Positions 47,639-56,091 of a stretch of 64,000 bases of DNA are shown one piece after another (positions within the stretch are counted from its first letter, which is position 1; each line of letters opens with the position of its first letter). The translations under genes and the position numbers were made by a program. The stretch comes from Lachnospiraceae bacterium. Its GTDB lineage: Bacteria > Bacillota > Clostridia > Lachnospirales > Lachnospiraceae. The stretch spans positions 1 to 64,000 of the forward strand of contig JAGBMJ010000008.1 in assembly GCA_017634975.1 (NCBI GenBank). Direction: 5' to 3'. The notes below the pieces were generated by a model. That model was not told the DNA's origin. It did not search any database and saw only the letters and a list, made by a program, of their open reading frames with translations.

Positions 47639-48169
47639 TTACGGAACCGGAAACATATTCGTTTCTACAGAACCGGTATCGGAATAAACGATCACTTCAT
47701 AGCTTCGTTTTCCACGGTTTAAGATAAACTTATTATAAGTGGTAGAAGCACCTATAACACGAACCGTTCCGGATGTGTTGAACGTCAACGTCGCTATTGC
47801 TCCGTTTCCCATAGGCATACCGGCTCTCGGTGTGTAATCCGTAGTGCACAAAATACCCTGAACCGTCACACCACTGTTGCAGATCTCCTGTCGGACCGCT
47901 GTCGCCGGATCCCCGATCGTCGCATACAGATTTCCATGATCTACCGTCAGCGTCAGTTTTCCTTCTTCCTGCCCTTTTGCCATCGACTGCGTGCGGGCGG
48001 TACGGATCACGGTTTCCAATCTTCTGGCCGCCTTGGTGGCATTGGCATTGGTCACTACATTATAGGAGATCAGCACCAGTGCCAGTACAATCGATGAAAT
48101 CGCCAGAAACATCAGCAGTTCAATCAGAGTGAAGCCTTTATTATCGATGCGCCCTTTTTTTCTCTTCAT
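47639..48169 (-). CDS. GspH/FimT-like prepilin
   Basis: A 176-residue prepilin. Seen: basic leader MKRKKGRIDNKG, then GFTLIELLMFLAISSIVLALV with Glu at +5 and a continuing helix to about 60, followed by a compact beta-rich head (about 85-176). This is the canonical type IV pilin/pseudopilin plan, closest in layout to GspH/FimT minor pilins. It is the smallest and most pilin-like of the four prepilins here, so it might be the major subunit, but its single copy between two large minor-pilin genes argues against that. It is cotranscribed with its neighbours. Confidence 0.8.
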   Translation of the reverse strand: MKRKKGRIDNKGFTLIELLMFLAISSIVLALVLISYNVVTNANATKAARRLETVIRTARTQSMAKGQEEGKLTLTVDHGNLYATIGDPATAVRQEICNSGVTVQGILCTTDYTPRAGMPMGNGAIATLTFNTSGTVRVIGASTTYNKFILNRGKRSYEVIVYSDTGSVETNMFPVP

Positions 48170-48190
48170 CCCAAGGTCCTCCTCTCCCGA

Positions 48191-49894
48191 TCAATCCTTT
48201 GTCCAGTTATTCAAAATGATCGTCGGTTTTGCATTGCTCGAGCCTTCCCCTGCCAGACCGTTTCGGAATCTTCCTAATACAATCTCCAACTCATCATTCA
48301 GAAAGCACTCATACGGAAAATAGTTGATCGTCTGATCTGCGCCTACACCGGTCTGATGAAAATATCTCTGGGATTCCGAACGACCATGTGTATAATAATG
48401 CAGATGCTGACCATCCAAAGTCCATTCCGTACCGTTTACCGTACCATCATCGCTGACCAGATCATCCATCGACTTATTGGTACCACCAAATTTCGGCAAT
48501 GCTCCACCATAGTTGTTCGGCCAGGAAGCCTGGAAGAACAGTTTCTTAGCCGCTTCATAGGATACATCATCCATATTACCCCAGATGTTCAGATACTGTG
48601 CAGTACCTCCGTCTTCACCGATCTCCATACACCCGTCATTACATGTACATACCCAGGTACAGCCTTTCGTATTTCCATGGAATCTGGTCGTACCTACCGG
48701 CGATAAGATCAGAGTATTGGTATACTCATGAGAAACACCATTGGTCAGATAAATCGCATGTACTGCTCTGCCGTCCGGCGTCGTTCCATTTGCCAGCTTA
48801 CCGTTTTCATTGGTACCGCCGCTTCCGTCTGCATTCAAAGCTGTTTTAATCTGTGACTGATCCATAACAAAGTCGTCCAAATATCCATTAAAACCATACG
48901 CACTCATACTCGTGTGAGCCGCTCCCAAATGGAAATGAATCTCATTTGCAACCAGCTGATGCGCAAGCCCGGTATCAAAATTATCATCATAGAATGCCCA
49001 GTCAACGGTTGAATTGTTCGCATTCATACTGCCGCCGCTGACCGTTCTGTAGGTTCCGGTCACGGCATTACGTACATACATCGTTCCGCCTACGATCAGC
49101 TGCCCCGTAGCATCAATATTTACTTTACCATTCACATAGCAGTTCCCGGCAATGAACAGAGATCCACCGGCATCTACCTGTACATCACCATCAAAGAAAT
49201 TAAACCCGCCCATACAGGAAACGATGGAATGCGGTCCGACCTGTAAAGCCTTGCTTCCGTTCCTGCCGTTCTTTCTGCAATACATATCCCCGCAGAAATG
49301 CTGGCTGCCACCCTTTACATAGATACAGGAATCGGTCAGTACGCTGAAATCATTCAGTCCTGCAGTACTTCCGCCTCTTGCCGGGAATCCGAGATCGATA
49401 TCCGTAGTGATCGTCGACTTATAATTTCCATGAGCCGCGTCCGTCTTTACCGTTACCTGTACACCACGAAGATGGATATATGTACCATCATCCACATAGG
49501 TATCCTGCGTCGTCCCGTAGATAGAGCTGATCTGTACGCCGTTGGTTCCAAATGCAGGATCCAAGCCTTCCACATAAGAACTGACATCGATCAGATTAAT
49601 CATATTTGCCGCATTAAAAACCGTATGGCCACCATCTGTGGTTTTCAACAGCGTTTCCAATGCACCATGCGGATCCGCCTGGATCGAACTGTACTGCTTC
49701 AGCTGCGCTACCATATCATCGAGCGCATATTCCGCCGTAAAGAAATTATCGGTAGAGAATTGGTGCATACTCTTCATCTGGTAGTTCATGGTTGACATAT
49801 ACAATAATGAACTGGCCAGGATCGCGATGAACAGAATTCCGATCAGAACAGAGACCAGAGCCGCACCTTTTTTGTTTCTTAACAAGATCTTCAT
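48191..49894 (-). CDS. PilX-like minor pilin with beta-helix domain and Cys motif
   Basis: A 567-residue protein. Seen: an N-terminus of PilX type (MKILLRNKKGAALVSVLIGI with a continuing hydrophobic helix to about 37) lacking Glu at +5; an alpha spine to about 70; a region at about 190-285 with evenly spaced Gly/Val/Ile turns (DVQVDAGGSLFIAGN, VNGKVNIDATGQLIVGG) that looks like a short right-handed beta-helix as in bactofilins or FapA; and a Cys cluster at 412, 416, 418 and 422 (CTWVCTCNDGC). Function unknown; a tip or adhesive subunit is inference. It sits between the PilV-like and GspH-like genes. Confidence 0.7.
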   Translation of the reverse strand: MKILLRNKKGAALVSVLIGILFIAILASSLLYMSTMNYQMKSMHQFSTDNFFTAEYALDDMVAQLKQYSSIQADPHGALETLLKTTDGGHTVFNAANMINLIDVSSYVEGLDPAFGTNGVQISSIYGTTQDTYVDDGTYIHLRGVQVTVKTDAAHGNYKSTITTDIDLGFPARGGSTAGLNDFSVLTDSCIYVKGGSQHFCGDMYCRKNGRNGSKALQVGPHSIVSCMGGFNFFDGDVQVDAGGSLFIAGNCYVNGKVNIDATGQLIVGGTMYVRNAVTGTYRTVSGGSMNANNSTVDWAFYDDNFDTGLAHQLVANEIHFHLGAAHTSMSAYGFNGYLDDFVMDQSQIKTALNADGSGGTNENGKLANGTTPDGRAVHAIYLTNGVSHEYTNTLILSPVGTTRFHGNTKGCTWVCTCNDGCMEIGEDGGTAQYLNIWGNMDDVSYEAAKKLFFQASWPNNYGGALPKFGGTNKSMDDLVSDDGTVNGTEWTLDGQHLHYYTHGRSESQRYFHQTGVGADQTINYFPYECFLNDELEIVLGRFRNGLAGEGSSNAKPTIILNNWTKD

Positions 49895-49906
49895 ACTTTT
49901 CCTCCT

Positions 49907-50800
49907 TTACTCCTTGTTCTGGATACCGGATTTCATTACTGCTGCCGGCGCACCCTCGATATAATAATCCGGTTCAAAGCGACCAATAAAAGTTCCTGTC
50001 GTTGGATCATACTCATACGGATACACCGAAACCGTCACTTCATACGTAAAATACTCGTCCACATCACCGGGAGTCGCCACATTCACATCATGCGAATGCG
50101 GAACGAAAGTCACGGTTGCATCAAAAAACTGATTGTCTTTCTGGATCCTGGTATAAAGCAGATAAGTAACCAGTGGTCTGCCTCCATAGGTTTCCGCAGA
50201 CTGCCCAAAGAACAAACATTTATCATTGGTAAAGATATCGTTTGCCACCCCGTCATTAGTCCAAACATCTCCATATGGTGGCAGACAAGCACTCGCTCCT
50301 ACCATTCGTGCGATCTGCAGATTCATACAGGCATTGATGGTCATCGCTTTATCCAATGTAATCGGAACACCTGCAGAAGTGGTTGTCGGCCAGCTTGCAA
50401 TTCCCTGCGGTGTTATTCCCGTAACACTTGCCGGAAAATCAACCACTTCGAATACCCTGCCTGTCTCACCACCACAGTTGTAATAGCCGTCATTAATGGA
50501 GGATAAAGCGTATTTACCGTTATCTTCTCGGTGTGTCGCAGTAAAGTCAAATCCGGTAGGTGCAATATCCAGCGCTTTGCATACATCCTCATAGGTCTTT
50601 CCGGAAATACCTTCCATGATACTCTGTGCCACGTCCGTGGCGATCATCGTCTCACGTGACCTTTGATTCACCTTCATCGCCGTCAGGAACGATTTGGCTA
50701 CCGGGGTAACGATGATTGCAAACAATGCCAATGCAATGACCACTTCCAATAATGTCACACCCTTTTGATTCCCTTTTCGTTTTCGCCCTTTTCTCCACAT
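49907..50800 (-). CDS. PilV-like minor prepilin
   Basis: A 297-residue prepilin. Seen: basic leader MWRKGRKRKGNQKG, then VTLLEVVIALALFAIIVTPVA with Glu at +5 and an alpha spine to about 60, followed by a long beta-rich domain. Start choice: an ATG two codons upstream (50804-50806) stands only 2 nt from the GGAGG site, whereas the ATG at 50798-50800 has an 8-nt gap, so the latter is taken. It is the first of four prepilin genes, after a terminator-like hairpin (50927-50947). Layout resembles PilV minor pilins. Confidence 0.78.
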   Translation of the reverse strand: MWRKGRKRKGNQKGVTLLEVVIALALFAIIVTPVAKSFLTAMKVNQRSRETMIATDVAQSIMEGISGKTYEDVCKALDIAPTGFDFTATHREDNGKYALSSINDGYYNCGGETGRVFEVVDFPASVTGITPQGIASWPTTTSAGVPITLDKAMTINACMNLQIARMVGASACLPPYGDVWTNDGVANDIFTNDKCLFFGQSAETYGGRPLVTYLLYTRIQKDNQFFDATVTFVPHSHDVNVATPGDVDEYFTYEVTVSVYPYEYDPTTGTFIGRFEPDYYIEGAPAAVMKSGIQNKE

Positions 50801-50926
50801 AAGCATACCCTCCAAACAATTATTCTATCCAATATATCCCGTTTTATGATATGGTCTCTCGAAAAACCTTTTATCTTTTTCCTGTCAAAACTTTTTCGGC
50901 AGATCACATTTGTAAAACAAGCCCCT

Positions 50927-50947
50927 CCCTCCCCATCCAGGGGAGGG
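50927..50947 (-). terminator. Probable terminator after the pilO-like gene
   Basis: CCCTCCCC (50927-50934) pairs with GGGGAGGG (50940-50947) around ATCCA. On the minus strand AGGGGCTTGTTTTAC follows the stem. It starts 22 nt past the pilO-like stop codon and separates that gene from the prepilin genes; the T tract is broken, so partial termination is likely. Confidence 0.5.
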
Positions 50948-50969
50948 GAGAGCTGTGTTTCATTTTGGA

Positions 50970-51872
50970 TTATTCTGCCGCCGGTGCCGCTTCACCGTTT
51001 CCGGTATCGCCTGACATATCCGGAGCGATATTCGTCATATCCAGATCCAGACCGACTTCTTCCATCATCATCATCTGCTGCAGCAACAGAGATCTGCGCT
51101 CAAATGCGCTTTCCATTTCCAGTCCGCCGAAAATACCATACGGCAGATTGCTGCGCTCGATCTCGTGGCCGTAGTTATCCGGTGTGATCTGTACGGAGCC
51201 AAGTTCTCTGCCCGGTCCCATGATCGCATACTGCTCCAATCCCATACTACCCTCAAGCTGACCGGTAGTATTGTCATATTCCGCTTCAATGGTGCGATAG
51301 ATCATCGGATCGTCCTGATCCATCACTTCCTGCAGCATCCACTTCAAGCCGTCATAGAAGCATTTGAACGTAAGTGCAGACATATTCACCACGCCCTTGA
51401 TGCTTTCCGGTGTATCTTCTTCCGAGATTGGAATGATGTCATTCTTACCATAACCGGTGGTGTCAAACCAAAGCAAAGTATTTCCGTAAATACCATACAT
51501 TGCCAGATCCATATCTTCCGGAAGACCGTCCTCTGCGATCTCATCCATATTCTTGTCCCGCAGAATAATGGAATCCTGCTCCATGTTGTGAAGCATCATC
51601 GTGGTATTCTCTGCACGGATATCCGCCGGGAACGAAGCAATGATCTCATCGCGTTTTGCATCCAGGCGCTTCGTCTCCGCAATATACTCTTCGCGGTGCT
51701 CATTCATGCGCTGCAGCTCATCATAACGCTGCTGCAACTGCACATTCTTGGCCTGTTGAATCTCCGTATCCGCCTTGGTATCCTTACTATAGAAAACATA
51801 TGGCAGCACAATGATGCACACAATAAACATACCAAGGATCAGTTTTGTATCTCTGTCAGAAAGATTGAACAT
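50970..51872 (-). CDS. PilO-like T4P alignment protein
   Basis: A 300-residue protein with one N-terminal membrane helix (about 11-28, LILGMFIVCIIVLPYVF), a coiled coil (about 35-75) and an extracytoplasmic domain to about 265, ending in a Met-rich helix and an acidic tail. This is the PilO/GspM plan: such proteins pair with PilN and link the inner-membrane platform to the pilus. Sequence identity with known PilO is not obvious to me, so the call rests on layout and on position directly after the PilM-PilN gene, with which it shares one base (TAATG), giving coupled translation. Confidence 0.65.
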   Translation of the reverse strand: MFNLSDRDTKLILGMFIVCIIVLPYVFYSKDTKADTEIQQAKNVQLQQRYDELQRMNEHREEYIAETKRLDAKRDEIIASFPADIRAENTTMMLHNMEQDSIILRDKNMDEIAEDGLPEDMDLAMYGIYGNTLLWFDTTGYGKNDIIPISEEDTPESIKGVVNMSALTFKCFYDGLKWMLQEVMDQDDPMIYRTIEAEYDNTTGQLEGSMGLEQYAIMGPGRELGSVQITPDNYGHEIERSNLPYGIFGGLEMESAFERRSLLLQQMMMMEEVGLDLDMTNIAPDMSGDTGNGEAAPAAE

Positions 51873-53743
51873 TACTGTGCACCTCCTTCCGCAGGTTGTT
51901 CTTCAGTACTTGCTGTATTCTGGTTCAGCACAAGCGACACTTCGCCCGGCTGGTCATCCTCAGGAATCTCCGGGAAAGCCAGTTTAAACGTTGCTGAATA
52001 GGTCGCTTTACGATACATATCCGTTCTTACATACTCATAGCCTTCCGGAAGAAGCGAAGGATCCGTTTCAAAATCTTCCGCCTTAATATACTCTGCCGGC
52101 TCCAAAAGCAGCGGAGCATACTCACTATCCCACTCGATGTTGCCGAGCACTTCCTCTTCATGGCCGGTGTAGTTTGTCAGGAAGCTCTCTTCCTGGGTTT
52201 CCATATTGCGAACCACTACATAATCTTCTTTTTCTTCCGATTCGGAATCAATGTAGAAATCGCTCACATAAGGAAGTTCGGAGATCTGTACCATCACATC
52301 CGCCACTTCGTTCTTTACTGTCAAATGGTACTGCGCATCCGTAATATCAATGCTGGCCTGGCCGTCCGCAAAAGAGAACTTCGTAAGTATCACTTCTCTC
52401 GGCATGATCTTTTCGAGATCATCGATCAGCCTGACAACATTCTCATTTGCGTTTCGAGTGGAAATGTTAAATTTCTTCACCTCGTTGCATTCCTTCTGCG
52501 CACGCTCATAATCCCGCGCGATCAGTTCGATATCTTCGATCGCAGCGATCTTACGGTTCAGTTCTTCCTGCTCATCCATAACCTTTTTGTGTTCATACCA
52601 GATCACACCGGTATAGATCGCGGAACCAACGGTAGCCGCAAGAAGTGCCCATTTCATGTACTTGATCAGATCCGAGGATTCGATCATGGATTTCTTGCCG
52701 GAACCGATCGTCAGGTTCATCGGGTCGATCACGGAACCGATATTCGGCAGGTAGCGGAGTACTTCTTCCGCCGTCAGCGCCGCCTGCCCCTTAATGGAAA
52801 CACCTGCCAAGGTTTCAAAGTGCTCTACCGGAGCGCCCAACTCACGCTGCAGTATCTTTTCAATACCCGCGATTGCGGAACCTTCACCGAAGATCTTGAT
52901 ACCCTGAAGCAGTTCGCCCGGGTTCTTGGTTCTGTGATACTCTACCGCACGTCCGATACCGTTTACCAGATAGGAAACTGTCTGTGCATATTCATCGGCC
53001 GTAACATGCTGATCCAAAAGCGCTTCGTTGGAAAGAAGCGTCTTGGCATCCTTTTCGGAAATCTTCTTTACATCCATCAACGCATTGATAACTGCGTTCT
53101 TACCATAGTTGACGCTTCGCTGAAGGACAAGCACCTTACCACGCATTACGTTTACGTAAGTTGCATCTTTTTCGATCTGGAGTACCAGGTCGGTACGTCC
53201 TTCCTGCATCTGTAAAGAAAGCAGCTGGATGACCGAGTTACCGAAATAGTCGATCGACTGTACTTTTAATTTCAGTTCCTCCGCCACTTCATAGTAGCCC
53301 TTCACGAGATCCATTGGTGCCGCCACTGCAGATACACGATACTTGCGGCCTTCTTCTGTCATGTAGTCTTCCAAAACAGAATAAGCAAACAGATAATCGC
53401 CGGCATTACTCATCGGGAAATACTCACTCGAGTTTGCCTGCAATACCTGTCCCAGTTTCTTCGTGTTCTTGAAGTAGTTGATCTCAACTTCCTTGCTCGC
53501 AATCTTCTTACTGGAGACTGTGAAAATGACTTCCTTTGCCGTGAAGCCACGTCCAAAAATCGCCTGTCGGATTGCTTCCGCTGCAGCTGTCACATCTACC
53601 AGATAACCGTCATTAAAGCATCCGGCCGGTGTAGCGATCTCTGCTGCGTTACTAAGGACTACCGTCTTGTTGTTGTTCTTCTGCATCTCCGCAACGCGGA
53701 TCGCGTCCGATGAGATGTAGATAGTCAATACCTTACTGGCCAT
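51872..53743 (-). CDS. PilM-PilN fusion protein of the T4P platform
   Basis: A 623-residue protein joining two T4P functions. Residues 1-345 are PilM-like, actin/FtsA fold: VLTIYISSDAIRVAEM at the start, TVSSKKIASKEVEINYF, and KIFGEGSAIAGIEKIL before the end. A membrane helix at about 364-384 (KWALLAATVGSAIYTGVIWY) and the following coiled coil and ferredoxin-like region (to about 510) match PilN. The last 100 residues are an acidic extension. In most bacteria pilM and pilN are separate genes; PilM binds the PilN N-terminal tail, so a fusion would fix that contact. A TATAAT hexamer at 53850-53855 lies upstream, with a poor −35. Confidence 0.8.
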   Translation of the reverse strand: MASKVLTIYISSDAIRVAEMQKNNNKTVVLSNAAEIATPAGCFNDGYLVDVTAAAEAIRQAIFGRGFTAKEVIFTVSSKKIASKEVEINYFKNTKKLGQVLQANSSEYFPMSNAGDYLFAYSVLEDYMTEEGRKYRVSAVAAPMDLVKGYYEVAEELKLKVQSIDYFGNSVIQLLSLQMQEGRTDLVLQIEKDATYVNVMRGKVLVLQRSVNYGKNAVINALMDVKKISEKDAKTLLSNEALLDQHVTADEYAQTVSYLVNGIGRAVEYHRTKNPGELLQGIKIFGEGSAIAGIEKILQRELGAPVEHFETLAGVSIKGQAALTAEEVLRYLPNIGSVIDPMNLTIGSGKKSMIESSDLIKYMKWALLAATVGSAIYTGVIWYEHKKVMDEQEELNRKIAAIEDIELIARDYERAQKECNEVKKFNISTRNANENVVRLIDDLEKIMPREVILTKFSFADGQASIDITDAQYHLTVKNEVADVMVQISELPYVSDFYIDSESEEKEDYVVVRNMETQEESFLTNYTGHEEEVLGNIEWDSEYAPLLLEPAEYIKAEDFETDPSLLPEGYEYVRTDMYRKATYSATFKLAFPEIPEDDQPGEVSLVLNQNTASTEEQPAEGGAQ

Positions 53744-53896
53744 CCTTGCTGTTCCCCTTTCGTTAATTTAAGAATATTTATGGATGAAAGCCGGTTTCCC
53801 GAACCTGATCCCAAATGTAACGATCGTTATTCTTCTACCCTATCAGATAATTATAATCTTTTTTCCCTTTTATTGCTATCAATTCCATTACTTCTT

Positions 53897-54640
53897 TTAA
53901 TGCATTGATGCAGTCAGTATCCCGATATACCATGCAATGATACGCTCTCCGCAGATCATCGTTATGATGGCGCCGGCCGACAGATATGGTCCAAAGGCCA
54001 GCTGACGCCCTTTTTTGAGTACCGCCATAAGAGCCAGATGGATCACCGCCCCCAACAGGCAGCCCAGTATCATGACCAGCAATATGCTCTTCCAACCGAG
54101 AAGCAGACCGAGCGCCGCCATCAGTTTCACATCACCGCCTCCCATCGTAGCCTGACCGCGGTATTTGATCAATCCGATCAGCAGAAACAATCCGCTCACG
54201 GCCACAGCTCCGATCAGATACTCTGCCCAATGCTGCAGGTCCGTCAGAAGATGTACTGCCCCCAGAATCCCGATCAAAAGATTCAGCTCCGGCGGCAGTT
54301 CCTGTATCTCACGGTCTACCAGCGATTGCGCAAGCAGAATCGATGCTGTAAACCCATACAGCGGAAATCGCCAGTCCATTTTGTAAATATACAGGTATAT
54401 CCCCCATAACACTGCAGAAATAAAGACAAAAACGAATCTTTCCGGAATCGGCCGTCTGTCGCCATACTCCAGATACTCCTGAAAGGAAAAACGCCTTGCA
54501 GCATAGGCCGCCTTTAACGCCTCTTCGTCATCCTCCTCCGGCTCCGGTCCCAATACGATCTTGTATGCCGCATAACGATGCAGGAGCGCTCCCAAACATA
54601 CGCCAGCACAAATTGTCAATAAAAATACGCATACATCCAC
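53897..54640 (-). CDS. pilD: Prepilin peptidase (A24 family), short form
   Basis: A membrane aspartyl protease that cuts the leader of the prepilins encoded next to it. Seen in 247 residues: about seven hydrophobic segments and the two catalytic aspartates, Asp-109 (LVDREIQELP) and Asp-170 in the GGGD motif (MGGGDVKLMAALGLL). The N-terminal methylation domain is reduced: no pair of CxxC zinc motifs, only Cys-11 and Cys-15. The start is GTG without a ribosome site, and the promoter −10 ends only 8 nt upstream, so the mRNA appears leaderless. It follows pilC and its terminator. Confidence 0.88.
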   Translation of the reverse strand: MDVCVFLLTICAGVCLGALLHRYAAYKIVLGPEPEEDDEEALKAAYAARRFSFQEYLEYGDRRPIPERFVFVFISAVLWGIYLYIYKMDWRFPLYGFTASILLAQSLVDREIQELPPELNLLIGILGAVHLLTDLQHWAEYLIGAVAVSGLFLLIGLIKYRGQATMGGGDVKLMAALGLLLGWKSILLVMILGCLLGAVIHLALMAVLKKGRQLAFGPYLSAGAIITMICGERIIAWYIGILTASMH

Positions 54641-54648
54641 TTATGAAG

Positions 54649-54677
54649 ATTATAGCAAACGCACTTCTTATAGTCAA
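54649..54677 (-). promoter_or_regulatory. Strong sigma-A promoter of pilD
   Basis: Minus strand TTGACT (54672-54677), 17-nt spacer ending in TGC, then TATAAT (54649-54654): 5/6 and 6/6 plus an extended −10. Transcription should start at about 54640-54642, on the GTG start codon itself. Confidence 0.85.
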
Positions 54678-54757
54678 TTTTTATTTTCTCTTATTTTCCA
54701 CAAAAAAAGCTATATTTTTCCGTTGAAGTTTTTTCATCCCTCATTACTCTAATCCGC

Positions 54758-54788
54758 AAAAAAACAGGGATCCGAACTCTCGGATCCC
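54758..54788 (-). terminator. Intrinsic terminator of pilB-pilC
   Basis: GGGATCCGA/TCGGATCCC forms a 9-bp stem (54767-54775 with 54780-54788), followed on the minus strand by TG and seven T residues. It begins about 40 nt after the pilC stop codon. Confidence 0.92.
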
Positions 54789-54827
54789 CAATAAACATAC
54801 TAAATAAATATCTATCCTTTTCTTTGA

Positions 54828-56039
54828 TCACGACAACGCATCGTACAAAGTGAACATCGGACTCAGGATCGCGATTACCAGGAAACCTACAACAACCGCC
54901 ATTACCACGATGATCGCCGGCTCCAGAATGGTCATCATCTGCTCCGTAGCCAGCTGTACGTCTTCCTCGTAATAGTTTGCGACATTTTCCAGCATCGTCT
55001 CGATGTTACCGGTTTCCTCACCGATCGCTACCATGTGAATGACCATGGACGGGAACAGACCGCAGCTCTTCAGCGGCTTGGAAAGAGGAACACCTCGCAT
55101 AACCTGATCCTTTGCTTCTTTCATCGCGCGCTTATAGAGAAGATTTTCCATCGAGCGACCGGTGATCTCAATCGCATCTACCATAGGCACACCGGCAGAA
55201 AGAAGAGTGCAGAGCGTACGTCCCAGTCTTGCGCAGGCCGATTTGGTCTTTACCGGCCCAAGAACCGGCAACTTGATTGCCAGCGAAGATGTTACTTCCT
55301 TACCGGACTCCGTAGAAGCATATGCCTTCCAGCCAAAGATGAGACCGATGATCAGGATCAGCATCAGCCACCACCAGGCAACAAAGAAGTCGGAAATATG
55401 AATGACCGCCATAGTGATCGCAGGCATCTCTACATCCAGATCCACGAACATATCCATAAAGGTCGGGATGACGAATGTCATAACGATGAAGATTACAGCT
55501 GCCATAACGATGATCAGGATGATCGGGTAGGTGACTGCTTTTTTCACCGCCTGCTGTAATGCTGCATCCTTTTCGAACTGGATTGCCATACGGTCAAATG
55601 CCTTATCCAAAGAACCGGACGCTTCACCGGCATCTACCATGTTGACCAGCATTTCCGGAAATACACCAGACTGTTTTCTCATAGAGTTCGCCAGCGTTTC
55701 ACCTTTGGAAATACTGAGATGCACCTCCTTGATCGCAGCGGCCAGCGCTTCATTTTCGGTCTGATCCGCCAGCATCATAAAGGAATCCACCACGCTTACA
55801 CCGGCACCGTTGATCGAAGCAAACTGATGACAGAACAACGCAAAATCTCGCGGCTGGATCTTCTTTCCCTTCGACATAATGTCGATCGGGGTTTTTAATC
55901 CTACACCTTCTTCACAGCTGAGCACCACATTTTTGTCCTGCTTCAGCATACTCATTGCCGCGTCACGCGACTTGGCTTCCAGTGATCCCTTTTTCTCCTT
56001 ACCCTGCGGAGTGATCACCTTGTAAACAAATTGTGCCAT
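54828..56039 (-). CDS. pilC: T4P inner-membrane platform protein PilC
   Basis: PilC (GspF family) forms the platform on which PilB and PilT act. Seen in 403 residues: a short N-terminal part, two tandem GspF domains (about 70-195 and 270-395) each with the family pattern (FALFCHQFASINGAGV; CARLGRTLCTLLSAGVPMVDAI) and three membrane segments in all (about 170-193, 218-240, 375-398). Length is standard. It lies 52 nt after pilB and ends in a terminator, so pilB-pilC form a unit. Confidence 0.95.
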   Translation of the reverse strand: MAQFVYKVITPQGKEKKGSLEAKSRDAAMSMLKQDKNVVLSCEEGVGLKTPIDIMSKGKKIQPRDFALFCHQFASINGAGVSVVDSFMMLADQTENEALAAAIKEVHLSISKGETLANSMRKQSGVFPEMLVNMVDAGEASGSLDKAFDRMAIQFEKDAALQQAVKKAVTYPIILIIVMAAVIFIVMTFVIPTFMDMFVDLDVEMPAITMAVIHISDFFVAWWWLMLILIIGLIFGWKAYASTESGKEVTSSLAIKLPVLGPVKTKSACARLGRTLCTLLSAGVPMVDAIEITGRSMENLLYKRAMKEAKDQVMRGVPLSKPLKSCGLFPSMVIHMVAIGEETGNIETMLENVANYYEEDVQLATEQMMTILEPAIIVVMAVVVGFLVIAILSPMFTLYDALS

Positions 56040-56091
56040 AAGTTCTCCACCTCTCTTAGATATGATGAATTATTATTAAATAATCACAATA

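Noticed and set aside
53835-54095. Small minus-strand frame overlapping the end of pilD
   Set aside because: It is in another frame within pilD, of low-complexity Gly/Arg composition, without a ribosome site.
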